A stretch of DNA of 64,000 nt from Anomaloglossus baeobatrachus (taxonomy: Eukaryota; Chordata; Amphibia; Anura; Aromobatidae), in the NCBI RefSeq assembly GCF_048569485.1, contig NW_027442223.1:1-64000 (forward strand). The letters are read 5' to 3'. The stretch's first letter is position 1, and every line of letters begins with the position of its first letter. The position numbers were made by a program, and so were the translations under genes. The notes under the pieces were generated by a model. The model worked only from the letters and a program-made list of their open reading frames with translations. It was not told the DNA's origin and searched no databases. This document shows, piece by piece, positions 57,292 to 64,000 of the stretch.

Positions 57292-58682
57292 CCTTCTTAA
57301 CCCAGTTTCCAAAAGCAGAACTCAATTCACCTGATTCATATTAGCCCGATTTAATGAATTGGAAGAAAGCATACGTCTTCATATGCACCTCAATTTGGCC
57401 CATTCACTTTTCACACTTCCTCCTTTTGTTTTTTATCTTTCACACTTTTGACTTTCTTTATTCATCCAAATAGCAAACTCATCACCACTCAACCTGACCA
57501 ACTCGGCTATGTCCCCGTGCTGCAGTTCTCTGTCTTATCTAGATCATTTGCAATTGAATGGAATAGATCCCTTTTGGACAAAGTGGATTCACCTGCTGCT
57601 GCAGTGACCACAGGTGTGATAACATCTAGAATTGGCATCTGGTGCGATCTCTCCGCTTCCACTCCAAAGAAAGTTACCTGTTTATTCCTATCATGCATTG
57701 GTTTTTGGGGTTTTCTTTGAGTAATGATGATCTCTTTAGTAGTCTGTTGGCGCCCTCTCCTGGAGGAATAGTTTGCTTGCTCTTGGACATTCTAAAAGAG
57801 AGGTCATGATAGACATTGAGCTTCTGAGCTCAATTGGGGACAGTCATGGGTGATGAATGTTTGCAACCTACTGCGAAGCCTCATACCGCAATATAAGGAA
57901 CGTCAAATACTAAGAAAGGGCGGCCTATGAAAGAATTACTACTTTCAATAAGTACACTTAAACGGCTAATTGGGAATAGAAAAACTGTAAAAAGCCCTCT
58001 GAGAAAGCCCCCCTCTAACCTTTGATAGTAAGCTTTTCTGTAGTCTGCCTGTTGATGTATTTTCCGTTTGAACTGTGCACAACATGAAGAGACGGAACAC
58101 TGGCGGCTTGTCACAATGCCCCCCGATGACATCACAATAGCGCTGCTGCCTAGAAAACAAGCTGCGCAGAAGAAGTTGTTCTTTGGGTGGGAGGGTGGGC
58201 TAGTGGAAGGAGGGGGCAATCTCTTTTTTTCCCGGGTGGTAGGGGGATGACAGGAGAAGGGAAGCGGGTGGTGAGAAAGGTACAGAGGGCAGGGTTTGGG
58301 GGCTGGGAAGGAAAGGGAAAAGATTAGGGTTTGGGGATGATGAAAGGGCTTTCTACGGGTAAGGATGGCAAAGGGTGGCAGTGACGGAAAGTCAGGCAAC
58401 CTGTCCTGTCCGTCTTTTTGTATCGTGAATTGGAAAGACTGCAAGGGGGAGGGGAGTTGCTTGCGCCCTAAAGGAGGAGTTATTCAGATTCATTGCAGTG
58501 GGCGGCGGCTGCAAAACGCACCATTCTTCTTGTTTTGGCTCTGCAAAGCAGCCTTTTCAAGGGTTGGCTTGGGTGACAAAATGTCTTGTGTAGGCGTGGG
58601 TTTGTCTCCCTCTCGCTCTCTCTCCCTAAGATGTGTCCGGCATAGGCCAGGGTGCCACTCGAGGCCCAAACCAATTCTGGTT

Positions 58683-58869
58683 ATCGCTTCTCGGCCTTTT
58701 GGCTAAGATCAAGTGTAGTATCTGTTCTTATCAGTTTAATATCTGATACGTCCCCTATCTGGGGACCATATATTAAATGGATTTTTAGAACAGGGAGATG
58801 GAAAAAGAGCTTGCTCTGTCCACTCCACGCATTGACCTGGTATTGCAGTACCTCCAGGAACGGTGCACC
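58683..58869 (+). ncRNA. RNU2: U2 snRNA gene, copy 28
   Basis: First intact gene after the Keno-like element; matches copy 1 by eye. Confidence 0.97.
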
Positions 58870-60260
58870 CCTTCTTAACCCAGTTTCCAAAAGCAGAACT
58901 CAATTCACCTGATTCATATTAGCCCGATTTAATGAATTGGAAGAAAGCATACGTCTTCATATGCACCTCAATTTGGCCCATTCACTTTTCACACTTCCTC
59001 CTTTTGTTTTTTATCTTTCACACTTTTGACTTTCTTTATTCATCCAAATAGCAAACTCATCACCACTCAACCTGACCAACTCGGCTATGTCCCCGTGCTG
59101 CAGTTCTCTGTCTTATCTAGATCATTTGCAATTGAATGGAATAGATCCCTTTTGGACAAAGTGGATTCACCTGCTGCTGCAGTGACCACAGGTGTGATAA
59201 CATCTAGAATTGGCATCTGGTGCGATCTCTCCGCTTCCACTCCAAAGAAAGTTACCTGTTTATTCCTATCATGCATTGGTTTTTGGGGTTTTCTTTGAGT
59301 AATGATGATCTCTTTAGTAGTCTGTTGGCGCCCTCTCCTGGAGGAATAGTTTGCTTGCTCTTGGACATTCTAAAAGAGAGGTCATGATAGACATTGAGCT
59401 TCTGAGCTCAATTGGGGACAGTCATGGGTGATGAATGTTTGCAACCTACTGCGAAGCCTCATACCGCAATATAAGGAACGTCAAATACTAAGAAAGGGCG
59501 GCCTATGAAAGAATTACTACTTTCAATAAGTACACTTAAACGGCTAATTGGGAATAGAAAAACTGTAAAAAGCCCTCTGAGAAAGCCCCCCTCTAACCTT
59601 TGATAGTAAGCTTTTCTGTAGTCTGCCTGTTGATGTATTTTCCGTTTGAACTGTGCACAACATGAAGAGACGGAACACTGGCGGCTTGTCACAATGCCCC
59701 CCGATGACATCACAATAGCGCTGCTGCCTAGAAAACAAGCTGCGCAGAAGAAGTTGTTCTTTGGGTGGGAGGGTGGGCTAGTGGAAGGAGGGGGCAATCT
59801 CTTTTTTTCCCGGGTGGTAGGGGGATGACAGGAGAAGGGAAGCGGGTGGTGAGAAAGGTACAGAGGGCAGGGTTTGGGGGCTGGGAAGGAAAGGGAAAAG
59901 ATTAGGGTTTGGGGATGATGAAAGGGCTTTCTACGGGTAAGGATGGCAAAGGGTGGCAGTGACGGAAAGTCAGGCAACCTGTCCTGTCCGTCTTTTTGTA
60001 TCGTGAATTGGAAAGACTGCAAGGGGGAGGGGAGTTGCTTGCGCCCTAAAGGAGGAGTTATTCAGATTCATTGCAGTGGGCGGCGGCTGCAAAACGCACC
60101 ATTCTTCTTGTTTTGGCTCTGCAAAGCAGCCTTTTCAAGGGTTGGCTTGGGTGACAAAATGTCTTGTGTAGGCGTGGGTTTGTCTCCCTCTCGCTCTCTC
60201 TCCCTAAGATGTGTCCGGCATAGGCCAGGGTGCCACTCGAGGCCCAAACCAATTCTGGTT

Positions 60261-60447
60261 ATCGCTTCTCGGCCTTTTGGCTAAGATCAAGTGTAGTATC
60301 TGTTCTTATCAGTTTAATATCTGATACGTCCCCTATCTGGGGACCATATATTAAATGGATTTTTAGAACAGGGAGATGGAAAAAGAGCTTGCTCTGTCCA
60401 CTCCACGCATTGACCTGGTATTGCAGTACCTCCAGGAACGGTGCACC
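60261..60447 (+). ncRNA. RNU2: U2 snRNA gene, copy 29
   Basis: Matches copy 1 by eye. Confidence 0.97.
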
Positions 60448-61838
60448 CCTTCTTAACCCAGTTTCCAAAAGCAGAACTCAATTCACCTGATTCATATTAG
60501 CCCGATTTAATGAATTGGAAGAAAGCATACGTCTTCATATGCACCTCAATTTGGCCCATTCACTTTTCACACTTCCTCCTTTTGTTTTTTATCTTTCACA
60601 CTTTTGACTTTCTTTATTCATCCAAATAGCAAACTCATCACCACTCAACCTGACCAACTCGGCTATGTCCCCGTGCTGCAGTTCTCTGTCTTATCTAGAT
60701 CATTTGCAATTGAATGGAATAGATCCCTTTTGGACAAAGTGGATTCACCTGCTGCTGCAGTGACCACAGGTGTGATAACATCTAGAATTGGCATCTGGTG
60801 CGATCTCTCCGCTTCCACTCCAAAGAAAGTTACCTGTTTATTCCTATCATGCATTGGTTTTTGGGGTTTTCTTTGAGTAATGATGATCTCTTTAGTAGTC
60901 TGTTGGCGCCCTCTCCTGGAGGAATAGTTTGCTTGCTCTTGGACATTCTAAAAGAGAGGTCATGATAGACATTGAGCTTCTGAGCTCAATTGGGGACAGT
61001 CATGGGTGATGAATGTTTGCAACCTACTGCGAAGCCTCATACCGCAATATAAGGAACGTCAAATACTAAGAAAGGGCGGCCTATGAAAGAATTACTACTT
61101 TCAATAAGTACACTTAAACGGCTAATTGGGAATAGAAAAACTGTAAAAAGCCCTCTGAGAAAGCCCCCCTCTAACCTTTGATAGTAAGCTTTTCTGTAGT
61201 CTGCCTGTTGATGTATTTTCCGTTTGAACTGTGCACAACATGAAGAGACGGAACACTGGCGGCTTGTCACAATGCCCCCCGATGACATCACAATAGCGCT
61301 GCTGCCTAGAAAACAAGCTGCGCAGAAGAAGTTGTTCTTTGGGTGGGAGGGTGGGCTAGTGGAAGGAGGGGGCAATCTCTTTTTTTCCCGGGTGGTAGGG
61401 GGATGACAGGAGAAGGGAAGCGGGTGGTGAGAAAGGTACAGAGGGCAGGGTTTGGGGGCTGGGAAGGAAAGGGAAAAGATTAGGGTTTGGGGATGATGAA
61501 AGGGCTTTCTACGGGTAAGGATGGCAAAGGGTGGCAGTGACGGAAAGTCAGGCAACCTGTCCTGTCCGTCTTTTTGTATCGTGAATTGGAAAGACTGCAA
61601 GGGGGAGGGGAGTTGCTTGCGCCCTAAAGGAGGAGTTATTCAGATTCATTGCAGTGGGCGGCGGCTGCAAAACGCACCATTCTTCTTGTTTTGGCTCTGC
61701 AAAGCAGCCTTTTCAAGGGTTGGCTTGGGTGACAAAATGTCTTGTGTAGGCGTGGGTTTGTCTCCCTCTCGCTCTCTCTCCCTAAGATGTGTCCGGCATA
61801 GGCCAGGGTGCCACTCGAGGCCCAAACCAATTCTGGTT

Positions 61839-62025
61839 ATCGCTTCTCGGCCTTTTGGCTAAGATCAAGTGTAGTATCTGTTCTTATCAGTTTAATATCT
61901 GATACGTCCCCTATCTGGGGACCATATATTAAATGGATTTTTAGAACAGGGAGATGGAAAAAGAGCTTGCTCTGTCCACTCCACGCATTGACCTGGTATT
62001 GCAGTACCTCCAGGAACGGTGCACC
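61839..62025 (+). ncRNA. RNU2: U2 snRNA gene, copy 30
   Basis: Matches copy 1 by eye. Confidence 0.97.
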
Positions 62026-63416
62026 CCTTCTTAACCCAGTTTCCAAAAGCAGAACTCAATTCACCTGATTCATATTAGCCCGATTTAATGAATTGGAAGA
62101 AAGCATACGTCTTCATATGCACCTCAATTTGGCCCATTCACTTTTCACACTTCCTCCTTTTGTTTTTTATCTTTCACACTTTTGACTTTCTTTATTCATC
62201 CAAATAGCAAACTCATCACCACTCAACCTGACCAACTCGGCTATGTCCCCGTGCTGCAGTTCTCTGTCTTATCTAGATCATTTGCAATTGAATGGAATAG
62301 ATCCCTTTTGGACAAAGTGGATTCACCTGCTGCTGCAGTGACCACAGGTGTGATAACATCTAGAATTGGCATCTGGTGCGATCTCTCCGCTTCCACTCCA
62401 AAGAAAGTTACCTGTTTATTCCTATCATGCATTGGTTTTTGGGGTTTTCTTTGAGTAATGATGATCTCTTTAGTAGTCTGTTGGCGCCCTCTCCTGGAGG
62501 AATAGTTTGCTTGCTCTTGGACATTCTAAAAGAGAGGTCATGATAGACATTGAGCTTCTGAGCTCAATTGGGGACAGTCATGGGTGATGAATGTTTGCAA
62601 CCTACTGCGAAGCCTCATACCGCAATATAAGGAACGTCAAATACTAAGAAAGGGCGGCCTATGAAAGAATTACTACTTTCAATAAGTACACTTAAACGGC
62701 TAATTGGGAATAGAAAAACTGTAAAAAGCCCTCTGAGAAAGCCCCCCTCTAACCTTTGATAGTAAGCTTTTCTGTAGTCTGCCTGTTGATGTATTTTCCG
62801 TTTGAACTGTGCACAACATGAAGAGACGGAACACTGGCGGCTTGTCACAATGCCCCCCGATGACATCACAATAGCGCTGCTGCCTAGAAAACAAGCTGCG
62901 CAGAAGAAGTTGTTCTTTGGGTGGGAGGGTGGGCTAGTGGAAGGAGGGGGCAATCTCTTTTTTTCCCGGGTGGTAGGGGGATGACAGGAGAAGGGAAGCG
63001 GGTGGTGAGAAAGGTACAGAGGGCAGGGTTTGGGGGCTGGGAAGGAAAGGGAAAAGATTAGGGTTTGGGGATGATGAAAGGGCTTTCTACGGGTAAGGAT
63101 GGCAAAGGGTGGCAGTGACGGAAAGTCAGGCAACCTGTCCTGTCCGTCTTTTTGTATCGTGAATTGGAAAGACTGCAAGGGGGAGGGGAGTTGCTTGCGC
63201 CCTAAAGGAGGAGTTATTCAGATTCATTGCAGTGGGCGGCGGCTGCAAAACGCACCATTCTTCTTGTTTTGGCTCTGCAAAGCAGCCTTTTCAAGGGTTG
63301 GCTTGGGTGACAAAATGTCTTGTGTAGGCGTGGGTTTGTCTCCCTCTCGCTCTCTCTCCCTAAGATGTGTCCGGCATAGGCCAGGGTGCCACTCGAGGCC
63401 CAAACCAATTCTGGTT

Positions 63417-63603
63417 ATCGCTTCTCGGCCTTTTGGCTAAGATCAAGTGTAGTATCTGTTCTTATCAGTTTAATATCTGATACGTCCCCTATCTGGGGAC
63501 CATATATTAAATGGATTTTTAGAACAGGGAGATGGAAAAAGAGCTTGCTCTGTCCACTCCACGCATTGACCTGGTATTGCAGTACCTCCAGGAACGGTGC
63601 ACC
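63417..63603 (+). ncRNA. RNU2: U2 snRNA gene, copy 31
   Basis: Matches copy 1 by eye; 3' box present, and the following spacer is cut by the window end. Confidence 0.97.
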
Positions 63604-64000
63604 CCTTCTTAACCCAGTTTCCAAAAGCAGAACTCAATTCACCTGATTCATATTAGCCCGATTTAATGAATTGGAAGAAAGCATACGTCTTCATATGCAC
63701 CTCAATTTGGCCCATTCACTTTTCACACTTCCTCCTTTTGTTTTTTATCTTTCACACTTTTGACTTTCTTTATTCATCCAAATAGCAAACTCATCACCAC
63801 TCAACCTGACCAACTCGGCTATGTCCCCGTGCTGCAGTTCTCTGTCTTATCTAGATCATTTGCAATTGAATGGAATAGATCCCTTTTGGACAAAGTGGAT
63901 TCACCTGCTGCTGCAGTGACCACAGGTGTGATAACATCTAGAATTGGCATCTGGTGCGATCTCTCCGCTTCCACTCCAAAGAAAGTTACCTGTTTATTCC

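Larger units (their letters stand above)
1..64000 (+). repeat. Tandem U2 snRNA gene array, 1,578-bp unit, 31 loci
   Basis: A 1,578-bp unit is repeated head to tail across the whole window and continues past both ends. Start-to-start distances of U2 genes are 1,578 bp except where an insertion intervenes (2,429, 2,382, 9,390 and 7,125 bp) and in one unit of 1,580 bp. Subtracting each insertion returns exactly 1,578 bp, so the array was regular before the invasions. By eye the units are almost identical; I noticed only two one-base insertions and one substitution in uninterrupted units. Tandem U2 arrays kept uniform by concerted evolution are known in primates (RNU2) and Xenopus; this unit length is neither of the ones I remember for those. 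Confidence 0.97.

Overview
The window is a vertebrate tandem array of U2 spliceosomal snRNA genes (RNU2), invaded by several retroelements. A 1,578-bp unit repeats head to tail on the + strand, and the array runs off both ends of the window. There are 31 U2 loci: 28 uninterrupted genes and 3 broken by insertions. The 187-nt U2 body, the vertebrate-type 3' box 14 nt downstream, the lack of a TATA box and a PSE-like block near -55 mark ordinary RNA polymerase II snRNA genes. The host is a vertebrate, and I lean towards an amphibian (a fish is possible), because Keno-type U2-targeting non-LTR elements and Gmr1-like LTR elements are known from such genomes. This is inference; no host protein gene is present.

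Layout: 1-7372, plain array. 7373-8410, a U2 gene split by a short non-coding insertion (element A). 8411-20847, plain array. 20848-21838, a U2 gene split by a second copy of the same short element (element B). 21839-38361, plain array, with the only three unit-to-unit differences I noticed (31230, 32516, 34818). 38362-46168, a complete LTR retrotransposon of the Gmr1-like Ty3/gypsy group on the - strand, inserted in a U2 spacer with a 5-bp target duplication. 46169-51609, array. 51610-57141, a full-length Keno-like non-LTR retrotransposon (Tx1 clade of the L1 group) inserted inside a U2 gene with a 15-bp target duplication. 57142-64000, array.

How the parts relate: the Keno-like element carries two open frames (ORF1 RNA-binding protein with three zinc knuckles; ORF2 endonuclease plus reverse transcriptase). 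The short elements A and B have no coding capacity, join U2 at exactly the same 3' junction (U2 nt 37|38) and share only the last dozen or so bases with Keno, so they look like non-autonomous passengers of Keno-type machinery. They are strongly structured: tandem 42-bp modules each fold into a UUCG-capped hairpin inside an outer stem, with paired (compensatory) changes between modules, and a separate segment mimics U2 stem-loop I. Element A also starts with U2 nt 1-43, as expected if its RNA was transcribed from a U2 promoter or made by template jumping onto U2 snRNA. This small structured, U2-parasitic family is the most novel content of the window.
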